Below, in pieces: positions 7,082-12,602 of a stretch of 16,665 nucleotides of DNA. Position 1 is the first letter of the stretch. Each line of letters opens with the position of its first letter. Under the pieces are notes generated by a model. The model worked only from the letters and a program-made list of their open reading frames with translations. It was not told the DNA's origin and ran no database searches. Made by a program: the position numbers and the translations under genes. Source of the DNA: an uncultured Lactobacillus sp. (GTDB lineage: Bacteria > Bacillota > Bacilli > Lactobacillales > Lactobacillaceae); the NCBI RefSeq assembly GCF_902491705.1, contig NZ_CABUIW010000050.1, positions 1 through 16,665 on the forward strand, read 5' to 3'.

Positions 7082-7120
7082 GTGCATCCCTATTCTACCA
7101 GCAATGTAATCATTTACATA

Positions 7121-7220
7121 AAAATGTACTATACCAATGAAATTTAAGTTCAACACATCACGCATAAAATGTACTTTTGTTAATTAGACCAATTAGTGTA
7201 TAATGTCATTTGTTATGTAC
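7121..7220. repeat. Three evenly spaced ATGTAC elements upstream of the PTS operon
   Basis: ATGTAC occurs at 7124-7129, 7169-7174 and 7215-7220, spaced 45 and 46 bp. The first two sit in the longer direct repeat CATAAAA(A)TGTACT (7117-7130 and 7163-7175). The second copy touches the -35 region of the PTS promoter and the third lies at the predicted transcript start. A neighbouring inverted repeat, ATGTAA-N4-TTACAT, occupies 7104-7119. These look like binding sites, but the protein is unknown. Confidence 0.45.
7177..7204 (+). promoter_or_regulatory. Promoter of the mannose-family PTS operon
   Basis: TTGTTA (7177-7182, 4/6) and a perfect TATAAT (7199-7204) are separated by 16 bp. The predicted start is near 7211, about 25 bp before the IIAB start codon. 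No convincing catabolite-response (cre) site is visible nearby. Confidence 0.65.
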
Positions 7221-7236
7221 AAAAGGGAGTGGAAGA

Positions 7237-8154
7237 ATGGCAAACTTTTTACTTGTCAGTCATGGCGAATACGCTAAGGCAACCAAAGCCAGCGTTGAAA
7301 TGATTGCCGGTGAACAAAAGAATGTTAAGGCAATTGCTTTTAAACAAACCATGAACCAAGATGACTTACTTGAAGAAATAACCAAAGTCGCCGCTGAATT
7401 TGATGAAGCACCAACGATTCTCGTTGATATTGCAGGTGGAACGCCAGCTAACACAGCACAGCGCTACCAGCAAAAGCATCCAGAAGTCAGTGTTTACAGC
7501 GGTTTATCAATGCCTTTGCTTTTAGCAGTGGTGATGGGCACACCAATGGATGAAGCGATTAAGCAAACAATCGCTAACATGGCTCCTGTTGGTTTAACTA
7601 AGAAAAAAGCACCTAAAAAGGAAAAGCCAAAACTAGTTAAGGCAGCTGATGATAACAAGAACGTGACCTTAACACCGCACACAATGCAAAATGTGCGAAT
7701 CGATGAGCGTTTAATCCACGGTCAAGTCGCAACCATGTGGACCAATGCATTAAAACTAACTCGAATCATGGTTGTTGGTGATGATATCGTAAAAAATGAT
7801 GTCCTTAAAACCGGTCTTAAGACTGCTTGTCCTCACGGCGTTCACCTCAGCATTCTTACAGCTCATGGGGCAGCTCGCAGAATCAACTCAGGCAAATACG
7901 TTGGTCAAACAGTTTTACTCTTAGTTAAGAATCCAGCTGTCTTGCGTCAATTAGTCGACTTTGACGTTAAATTGCCTGAAATCAACGTCGGCAATATGTC
8001 TACTAAGCCTAATTCACGTCAAGTGGCTAAGAGTGTTGCTGTAACTGATAAAGATGTAAAAGACTTTAAATATTTAGATGAAAAGGGATGCCACATTTAC
8101 CATCAAATGGTACCTAGTGAATCCAAAGAAGATTTCATGGAAATGATTAAGTAA
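7237..8154 (+). CDS. manX: Mannose-family PTS EIIAB fusion
   Basis: A cytosolic phosphocarrier that passes phosphate from HPr to the incoming sugar. The IIA domain (about 1-125) carries the phosphorylated His9 in LLVSHGEYA and the DIAGGTPANT loop. A Lys/Pro/Ala-rich linker (about 128-145) joins it to the IIB domain, with His161 in VRIDERLIHGQV. The protein is 305 aa, normal for the IIAB fusion form. I chose ATG 7237 because GGGAG lies seven bases upstream. An upstream in-frame TTG (7210) would fall at the transcript start and lacks a ribosome site. It is the first gene of an operon with IIC and IID. The sugar cannot be told from sequence alone (mannose, glucose, fructose, sorbose or an amino sugar are all known in the family), so the symbol marks the family only. 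Confidence 0.92.
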   Translation: MANFLLVSHGEYAKATKASVEMIAGEQKNVKAIAFKQTMNQDDLLEEITKVAAEFDEAPTILVDIAGGTPANTAQRYQQKHPEVSVYSGLSMPLLLAVVMGTPMDEAIKQTIANMAPVGLTKKKAPKKEKPKLVKAADDNKNVTLTPHTMQNVRIDERLIHGQVATMWTNALKLTRIMVVGDDIVKNDVLKTGLKTACPHGVHLSILTAHGAARRINSGKYVGQTVLLLVKNPAVLRQLVDFDVKLPEINVGNMSTKPNSRQVAKSVAVTDKDVKDFKYLDEKGCHIYHQMVPSESKEDFMEMIK

Positions 8155-8164
8155 GGAGTTAAAA

Positions 8165-8974
8165 ATGACAATAGCGTGGTGGCAAATTTTACTATTAACT
8201 TGCCTAGCTTTTTGGGTAATTATCGATCAATTAACTGTATCGATTTTGAACAATCCTTTAGCCATCGGTATGGTTTCAGGAATTATTATGGGGAATATTA
8301 CTACAGGTCTTGCCGTAGGTGCAACCCTACAATTGATGGTACTTGGAGTATCAACTTATGGTGGTGCTTCAATGCCCGACTTTATGACTGGTGCAATTGT
8401 TGGTACCGTTTATGCCGTTTTATCCGGTAAAGGAATCCAATTTGCGATTGCCTTAGCCGTACCAGTTGGCTTATTGATGGTTCAACTGGACGTGCTTGCA
8501 AGATTCGTCAACACCATTTTCCAACACAGAATGGACAGATTCATTAAAGAAAACAATCCAGATGCTGCTGCAAGAAACGCCCTCTGGGGAACCTTCTCAT
8601 GGGGACTTTCTCGTGCCATTCCTGTCTTTATTCTTTTAATCGTAGGTAACGACGTCGTTCGTATGATCTTACGCGTCATCCCTACTTGGTTAACTAATGG
8701 ACTTAAAGTTTCTGGTGGTATCTTACCTGTTGTTGGTATCGCCATCTTGCTTAGATACTTACCAACTAAGCGTTTTATTTCATATTTAGCAATCGGCTTC
8801 ATCGCAGCTGCTTATGTGAAGATTCCAATGCTAGGTGTAGCTTTGCTTGGTGCAGCTCTTGCCTACATTCACTACCAACGTGAAGTTGAAAAGTTAGACG
8901 CTGAAAAATCAACTACTACAACTAATACAGAAAGTGAGGAATATGAAAATGACGAAGGCGAATACGAAAACTAA
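8165..8974 (+). CDS. manY: Mannose-family PTS EIIC membrane component
   Basis: A 269-aa integral membrane subunit that forms the sugar pathway together with IID. It shows the family pattern from the start (WWQILLLTCLAFWVIIDQLT, GMVSGIIMGNITTGLAVGATLQLMVLG as successive segments) and GGASMPDFMTGAIVGT. The ATG at 8165 lies 10 bp after the IIAB stop with AAGGAG upstream. The C-terminus is a soluble tail rich in Thr, Glu, Asp and Asn. This tail is encoded where the gene overlaps the IID ribosome site and start, so part of it may be shaped by the overlap. Translational coupling with IID is likely. Confidence 0.92.
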   Translation: MTIAWWQILLLTCLAFWVIIDQLTVSILNNPLAIGMVSGIIMGNITTGLAVGATLQLMVLGVSTYGGASMPDFMTGAIVGTVYAVLSGKGIQFAIALAVPVGLLMVQLDVLARFVNTIFQHRMDRFIKENNPDAAARNALWGTFSWGLSRAIPVFILLIVGNDVVRMILRVIPTWLTNGLKVSGGILPVVGIAILLRYLPTKRFISYLAIGFIAAAYVKIPMLGVALLGAALAYIHYQREVEKLDAEKSTTTTNTESEEYENDEGEYEN

Positions 8975-9764
8975 TTCAGGTAAGTTAACCAAAAAAGATT
9001 TATTCAGAGCCAACTGGCGCTGGCTTTGGGCTAGTCAATTATCTTGGAACTACGAAAGAATGATGGCTCCAGGCTACTTCTATGCTGTGTTGCCATTTCT
9101 TAAGCGTTGGTACAAAGATGACGAACTAGTTGAAATGATGCAGATGCAATCACAGTTTTTTAACGTTAATGCTTATGACGGTAACTTCATTATTGGTGTG
9201 GACTTAGCCATTGAAGAAAGCCAAGGTATTAAGTCAAAAGATACTGTTGCTGGTATCAAGACTGGGTTAATGGGACCACTTGCCGGAATCGGTGACACAA
9301 TCTTCGGTGCGATTATTCCAACAATCTGTGGTTCAATCGGTGCTTATATGGGCCTTAGAGGTAATCCACTTGGTTCAATCCTTTGGATCATCGTTGACTT
9401 AATCATTCTTTTCCTTCGTTTTTCATTCTTGCCAATGGGTTACTACCAAGGTACTAAATTAATCGATTCCGCATCTGGCAAGTTGAATGCCATCACTGAC
9501 TCAGCAATTTTGCTCGGTGTAACGGTAGTTGGTGCCTTAATCCCTACCGTTATTACGGCGAAAGTCCCGTACGTTTTCCATACCGGTAAGATCACGCTGA
9601 AGATGCAATCGATCTTGAATCAGATCATGCCATCATTAGTTCCTGTACTCTTGGTTGCCTTAGTCTACTGGCTCCTTGGTAAAAAAGGCGTTACATCAAC
9701 TAAGATGATTTGGTTCGTATTGATTCTTGGTATCGTCTTATCATATTTCCATATTTTAGGTTAA
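8949..9764 (+). CDS. manZ: Mannose-family PTS EIID membrane component
   Basis: A 271-aa membrane subunit, partner of IIC. The typical N-terminus KKDLFRANWRWLWASQLSWN and the YERMMAPGYFYAVLPFLKR segment are present, followed by the GLMGPLAGIGDT motif and C-terminal hydrophobic helices. The ATG at 8949 is preferred because GAGGA (8936-8940) stands eight bases before it. An ATG at 8943 is too close, and a GTG at 8934 overlaps the ribosome site. The gene overlaps the IIC gene by 26 bp in another frame. A strong terminator follows, so the operon encodes only the transporter and no sugar-metabolising enzyme. Confidence 0.92.
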   Translation: MTKANTKTNSGKLTKKDLFRANWRWLWASQLSWNYERMMAPGYFYAVLPFLKRWYKDDELVEMMQMQSQFFNVNAYDGNFIIGVDLAIEESQGIKSKDTVAGIKTGLMGPLAGIGDTIFGAIIPTICGSIGAYMGLRGNPLGSILWIIVDLIILFLRFSFLPMGYYQGTKLIDSASGKLNAITDSAILLGVTVVGALIPTVITAKVPYVFHTGKITLKMQSILNQIMPSLVPVLLVALVYWLLGKKGVTSTKMIWFVLILGIVLSYFHILG

Positions 9765-9802
9765 ACAGTATCTTGGGAAAACTAAATTTTGACCTCGATA
9801 TA

Positions 9803-9841
9803 AAAATACAGAAATTCATTCTGAGTGAATTTCTGTATTTT
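9803..9841. terminator. Bidirectional terminator between PTS operon and toxin gene
   Basis: Perfect 16-bp arms, AAAATACAGAAATTCA and TGAATTTCTGTATTTT, with a 7-nt loop, are followed on the plus strand by more T residues. A-rich flanks allow use on the minus strand too, where the toxin gene ends at 9847. Confidence 0.92.
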
Positions 9842-9846
9842 TTTAA

Positions 9847-10125
9847 TTAATACTTTTTCCTTTTAAGTTCATCATGATTACCCGTATCAATTAGAATTAA
9901 AATCAAATCGCCTGTTTCTTTTTCAAAATCATATTCAAGCAACCAATCACCTAATATGTGTAATTCATAATAATTTGTTAATTTATGTGCATGATGCTCT
10001 TTTAATTTATTAAGATCATTTTTTACAATAGCAGTTACACATTCATCCAATAATTTTAGATTATAATGTTTTTTCTTATATTTTTTGATAGATCTTTTAA
10101 ATGATGGAGTTGTTTTAATCTTCAT
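9847..10125 (-). CDS. Type II toxin, YafQ/RelE family mRNA interferase
   Basis: A predicted ribosome-dependent mRNA endonuclease that slows translation when freed from its antitoxin. The 92-aa protein starts MKIKTTPSFKRSIKKYKKK, the usual basic N-terminal helix. It keeps residues matching the E. coli YafQ active site: His56, Asp60 and Trp61 in LHILGDWLLEY, and His84 in DTGNHDEL, with His47 a likely fifth. I chose the ATG at 10123-10125, which overlaps the antitoxin end by 11 bp as is common. An in-frame ATG at 10152 would add nine residues not expected in the family. The toxin is encoded after its antitoxin and looks intact. Confidence 0.88.
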   Translation of the reverse strand: MKIKTTPSFKRSIKKYKKKHYNLKLLDECVTAIVKNDLNKLKEHHAHKLTNYYELHILGDWLLEYDFEKETGDLILILIDTGNHDELKRKKY

Positions 10126-10372
10126 CGGAATAAAGATCCTTTCTAAAATCATCTAATGAATCATATTCGTCTGCATATTCATGATTTTTAGCTTCATGAA
10201 GAGCTTGCTCTAATTCAGTTCTACCAACGCTGGGAGTAAAAGGGAGTTTACCATGTTGATTAACATAAATGTAAAACATTCTAGTAGCGGTGGTCATATC
10301 CATACCCATCTTTTTAAAGTTTTTCTTAGTTTCAGATTTTAATTTGTCGTCAATTCCAAGTGTAAGACTCAT
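10115..10372 (-). CDS. Type II antitoxin, RelB/DinJ family
   Basis: An 85-aa antitoxin. The N-terminal part (LTLGIDDKLKSETKKNFKKM) and MDMTTATRMFYIYVNQHGKLPF are the ribbon-helix-helix DNA-binding and dimer region typical of RelB/DinJ. The acidic C-terminus (DEYDSLDDFRKDLYSDED) would wrap and block the toxin. The ATG at 10370-10372 has GAGGTGA upstream; a GTG at 10379 overlaps that site and is less likely. It should repress its own promoter with the toxin as co-repressor, and a palindrome sits in the right place. Confidence 0.9.
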   Translation of the reverse strand: MSLTLGIDDKLKSETKKNFKKMGMDMTTATRMFYIYVNQHGKLPFTPSVGRTELEQALHEAKNHEYADEYDSLDDFRKDLYSDED

Positions 10373-10415
10373 TTTTATCACCTCATAAGATCCATTATAT
10401 TTAATGCTAATTTTA

Positions 10416-10437
10416 GTACATTATACGTATAATATAC
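10416..10437 (-). promoter_or_regulatory. Operator-like palindrome and -10 of the toxin-antitoxin operon
   Basis: A 22-bp palindrome with one mismatch pair (GTACATTATAC / GTATAATATAC, perfect over the central 14 bp) contains TATAAT for the minus strand at 10420-10425. It lies 44-65 bp upstream of the antitoxin start. A ribbon-helix-helix antitoxin bound here would block the promoter. No good -35 is visible. A second TATAAT for the minus strand lies at 10394-10399. Confidence 0.65.
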
Positions 10438-10454
10438 AGCAAAATGCTTTTGCT
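10438..10454. repeat. Inverted repeat next to the toxin-antitoxin operator
   Basis: AGCAAAA-TGC-TTTTGCT is a perfect 7-bp inverted repeat with a 3-bp centre. It starts one base after the 22-bp operator palindrome. It may be a second regulator site or a small hairpin in RNA arriving from the upstream regulator gene on the minus strand. Confidence 0.55.
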
Positions 10455-10542
10455 ATATTTATCAAAGTATTGGTATAGCTTTTTCAATAATCCCTATACT
10501 TTCTACGTGATATTGTTGATGTCTTAACTTAACGACATTGTT

Positions 10543-11016
10543 TTATCTTCTATGTTTATTTTTCAAATAAGCTATTCCCCCGACAATAAGGACAACGATT
10601 CCTGCAAATAGAAAAACATAACCCGCCGGAATCAAATAAAAGTTTTCATGCAAGATACCCTGCTTATCAATATACTCTACTGAATTAGCCTTAATGAAGA
10701 AACATACAAAGCCTAGGATCATCAAAAATCCACCAACTAAAGCTGTAATCATGTTGTACTTAGCCTTGCGGTTTTCATCGGTATCTTTAATCAATTTTTC
10801 TGTCATCTTATTCATATCGCTATCTCCTAAAATTAACTGATCTAGTGAGATATGAAAGACTTGGCTAATCTCAATTAACATTTCTAAGTCTGGCAAATTG
10901 CGGTTGTTTTCCCAGTTGGACACTGCCTGTCTTGTAATGTGCAGCTTTTCTGCAAACTGAGTTTGCGACAACTGATTTTCTTTTCTTAGTTGCTTAATTT
11001 GATCACTGAATTCCAT
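10543..11016 (-). CDS. XRE-family regulator with two C-terminal membrane segments
   Basis: A 157-aa membrane-anchored DNA-binding protein. The N-terminal helix-turn-helix is near perfect for the family (IKQLRKENQLSQTQFAEKL, then ITRQAVSNWENNRNLPDLEML). A charged linker follows, then two hydrophobic segments (MITALVGGFLMILGFVCFF and LIPAGYVFLFAGIVVLIVGG) with a basic end. The second segment resembles DUF3955 from memory. The ATG at 11014-11016 has GAGG eight bases upstream; a GTG at 11023 overlaps the ribosome site. The gene stands alone, with a terminator upstream. The signal sensed and the target are unknown; such proteins often control adjacent stress or transport genes. Confidence 0.88.
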   Translation of the reverse strand: MEFSDQIKQLRKENQLSQTQFAEKLHITRQAVSNWENNRNLPDLEMLIEISQVFHISLDQLILGDSDMNKMTEKLIKDTDENRKAKYNMITALVGGFLMILGFVCFFIKANSVEYIDKQGILHENFYLIPAGYVFLFAGIVVLIVGGIAYLKNKHRR

Positions 11017-11037
11017 CTCTTTCACCTCACAAGTTAA

Positions 11038-11065
11038 TTTTTACAGAATAAGATGATCCTAACAA
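11038..11065 (-). promoter_or_regulatory. Possible promoter of the XRE membrane regulator
   Basis: On the minus strand TTGTTA (11060-11065) and TAAAAA (11038-11043) are separated by 16 bp. Each matches the consensus at four of six positions. The location just after the upstream terminator fits, but the match is weak. Confidence 0.35.
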
Positions 11066-11101
11066 GAAAGCACTGCTTGCATAACCGACAGCAGTGCTTT
11101 C
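11066..11101 (-). terminator. Hairpin terminator of the cystatin-like secreted protein gene
   Basis: A perfect 12-bp stem, GAAAGCACTGCT with AGCAGTGCTTTC, has a 12-nt loop and begins a few bases after the stop codon. The T run after it on the minus strand is short (TTTCTTGTT). Its arms resemble those of the hairpin at 11798-11823. Confidence 0.8.
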
Positions 11102-11106
11102 CTTAT

Positions 11107-11778
11107 TTATTTCTTAGTTTCAACCGCTAAATCAACGTTCTTAACTTGGCTCTTCTTAGACTTTTGGTTAACAATTACCAATTTGTAACTTCTCTTGGCC
11201 TTTGAAGTTTTACCCTTTGTAGCGCAGAAGATTGCATAATTGTTGCCGCGCTTGCCAACATAAGCAACCGGTTGATAAGTACCAGCCAACTTCTTAGTAG
11301 CCTTATTAAAAGCAGCCTTCACTTTAGCATTTTTGTTTAAAGAATAACTACCTTGGTTAAACTTCCAAGCATTCTTTTTGCTGCTAGTCTTAAACAAATT
11401 AGTAGTACCAGTGATCTTAGCATTGCCCTTCAAATCTTCATAAACGTTCAAGATGAAGTATTCGCTCTTAGCCTTTGACATAACAACTGAACCCTTGCAA
11501 AGGTAAGAATAGTTAGTTCCTGCTACAACCTGTGAACCAAGGTAAGCAATTGGCTTGTAAGAATAACCAACTAAGCCATCTAATGCCTTATCCCAAGCAG
11601 CCTTAGCTCGTTTATTCTTGTTTAAACTTAAACTGCCTTGGTTAACTTGCCAGCCGCCATCTAAAGTTTCACTTTTTTCTGTACTGGCATTTACCGTATT
11701 CACACTAACTGTGGCACTAGCTCCTAAAGTAATAACTGCTGCAGATGCAAAAATGATTTTCTTTAAACTTTTCTTCAT
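11107..11778 (-). CDS. Secreted two-repeat protein with a cystatin-like QVVAG motif
   Basis: A 223-aa exported protein. The signal peptide is clear (KKSLKK, hydrophobic Ala/Val core, cleavage after VNA at residue 31). The mature part is two related modules of about 85 residues: GGWQVNQGSLSLNKN (41-55) and AWKFNQGSYSLNKN (137-150) begin them, and GLVGYSYKPIAYLG and KLAGTYQPVAYVG align inside. Module 1 continues with QVVAGTNYSYLCKG (83-96). Q-x-V-x-G-T-N-Y is the signature of the first inhibitory loop of eukaryotic cystatins, and the helix-then-hairpin order is also that of cystatins. In module 2 the loop is shortened to GKRGNNY, so only module 1 keeps the motif. Each module has one cysteine (94, 185). 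No anchor or SLAP domain is seen. The ATG at 11778 has GAGGA upstream; a GTG at 11802 lies in a terminator. Protease inhibition is inferred. Confidence 0.78.
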   Translation of the reverse strand: MKKSLKKIIFASAAVITLGASATVSVNTVNASTEKSETLDGGWQVNQGSLSLNKNKRAKAAWDKALDGLVGYSYKPIAYLGSQVVAGTNYSYLCKGSVVMSKAKSEYFILNVYEDLKGNAKITGTTNLFKTSSKKNAWKFNQGSYSLNKNAKVKAAFNKATKKLAGTYQPVAYVGKRGNNYAIFCATKGKTSKAKRSYKLVIVNQKSKKSQVKNVDLAVETKK

Positions 11779-11797
11779 AATATTCCTCATATAAGAA

Positions 11798-11823
11798 AAC
11801 ACTGCTCAACATAAGCAGTGCTT
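11798..11823 (-). terminator. Terminator of the GNAT acetyltransferase gene
   Basis: On the minus strand AAGCACTGCT pairs with AGCAGTGTTT (one G-U pair) around a 7-nt loop, followed by TCTTAT. It lies right after the GNAT stop and only about 20 bp before the start of the secreted protein gene. It therefore leaves little room for that gene's own promoter. Confidence 0.7.
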
Positions 11824-11829
11824 CTATTA

Positions 11830-12300
11830 TTACTTTTCAACTTTAGCTTGATAAAAGCCAAAACTCATTTGACGTAAAGTCTTAACGAAACTATTTTTAT
11901 CTAATCTCTCACCAGTTGTCAAAGCTTCAAATTCTCCATCTGGATCCTTCAGCTTCTGATCAGTTCTATGGAATCCATTTCTCTCATAGAACTTCAACCG
12001 ACTAACACGTTGCTTATAATTTTTCGCCTTCTTAGTCACTGGTTCAATATCGATCACGATTTGCTTGTCTGGAAATTCATCTTCCAATACAGTCAAGATC
12101 TTTGAACCATATCCTTGTCCACGCAACTTTTCACTGACAGCTAAATAAGTCAGGTAGACGGTGTTTTCATTTTCGGCATAATAGGTAATGCCGCAGAATT
12201 GGCCGTGATCATAAATTGCGTGAAATCTTACATTACGGTGAAGTGACATTGCTAATAGTAAAAACATTGAAAATCTTTCCCATGCAGGAAATGCCTTCAT
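11830..12300 (-). CDS. GNAT-family N-acetyltransferase (5' end probably further upstream)
   Basis: A cytosolic acetyl-CoA-dependent acetyltransferase of unknown substrate. The acetyl-CoA-binding motif A is clear (YLTYLAVSEKLRGQGYGSKIL), followed by VIDIEPV and the motif B region LKFYERNGFHRT. From the ATG at 12298-12300 the protein has 156 aa, but that ATG has only a weak AAGAAG upstream. The frame stays open to 12480 without ATG, GTG or TTG. The upstream codons read sensibly into the family's usual N-terminal helix (KAYRDAKKLYMKAFPAWERF). A strong AAAAGAAGGA stands four bases before an in-frame ATT at 12361-12363. That start would give 177 aa. Either ATT is used or an original start codon has mutated. 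The gene has its own terminator. Confidence 0.82.
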   Translation of the reverse strand: MKAFPAWERFSMFLLLAMSLHRNVRFHAIYDHGQFCGITYYAENENTVYLTYLAVSEKLRGQGYGSKILTVLEDEFPDKQIVIDIEPVTKKAKNYKQRVSRLKFYERNGFHRTDQKLKDPDGEFEALTTGERLDKNSFVKTLRQMSFGFYQAKVEK

Positions 12301-12415
12301 GTATAACTTCTTAGCGTCACGATATGCTTTTGTGCCCCATCGGGCGGGCTTAGAGTCTAAAATAGTATCCTTCTTTTCTATTAAAAAAACTATGATATTA
12401 CACCCATATAATAAC

Positions 12416-12443
12416 AGAAAAACTGCCGTTTTGCGCGACAGTT
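12416..12443 (-). terminator. Hairpin with T-run between ohyA and the GNAT gene
   Basis: On the minus strand AACTGTCG pairs with CGGCAGTT (one U-G pair) around a 7-nt loop and runs into TTTTTCTG. It is a plausible second terminator for transcripts coming from ohyA. Confidence 0.6.
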
Positions 12444-12514
12444 GATCTATTTTTAAATATGCTTTAATTAGTTTCTCTTCTTACCAAATGCATTATTGGT
12501 TAACATGTATACAA

Positions 12515-12543
12515 AAACGCTGCTCCTTGACGGAGTAGCGTTT
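12515..12543 (-). terminator. Terminator of ohyA
   Basis: AAACGCT.CTCC and GGAG.AGCGTTT pair around a 5-nt loop, with one A/C mismatch on the minus strand. The minus-strand stem is followed by TTTTTG. It lies about 60 bp after the ohyA stop. Confidence 0.65.
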
Positions 12544-12602
12544 AAGTAGATTCATTTCAATAAAATAGCTCGTTTTTTCCTATTAAATAGTGCTTTATTA
12601 AA

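Larger units (their letters stand above)
12364..12602. other. Intergenic region between GNAT and ohyA
   Basis: The region holds the strong ribosome-site sequence AAAAGAAGGA for the minus strand (12368-12377), two hairpins listed separately (12421-12443 and 12515-12543), and A/T-rich DNA. No further gene or clear promoter is visible. TAATAT and TATTAT hexamers near 12396-12412 could serve as a -10 for the GNAT gene. Confidence 0.4.

Noticed and set aside
7076..7165. 29-codon ORF on the minus strand upstream of the second Rgg-like gene (possible pheromone)
   Set aside because: It has no ribosome site, no Lys-rich N-terminus, and it overlaps the promoter elements. A chance ORF is more likely.
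7138..7188. 16-codon plus-strand ORF starting MKFKFNTSR before the PTS operon
   Set aside because: No ribosome site, and it lies upstream of the predicted PTS transcript start.
8176..8430. 84-aa plus-strand ORF inside the EIIC gene
   Set aside because: It is a shadow frame of a clearly real membrane protein, with an unusual Cys/Tyr/Arg-rich composition.
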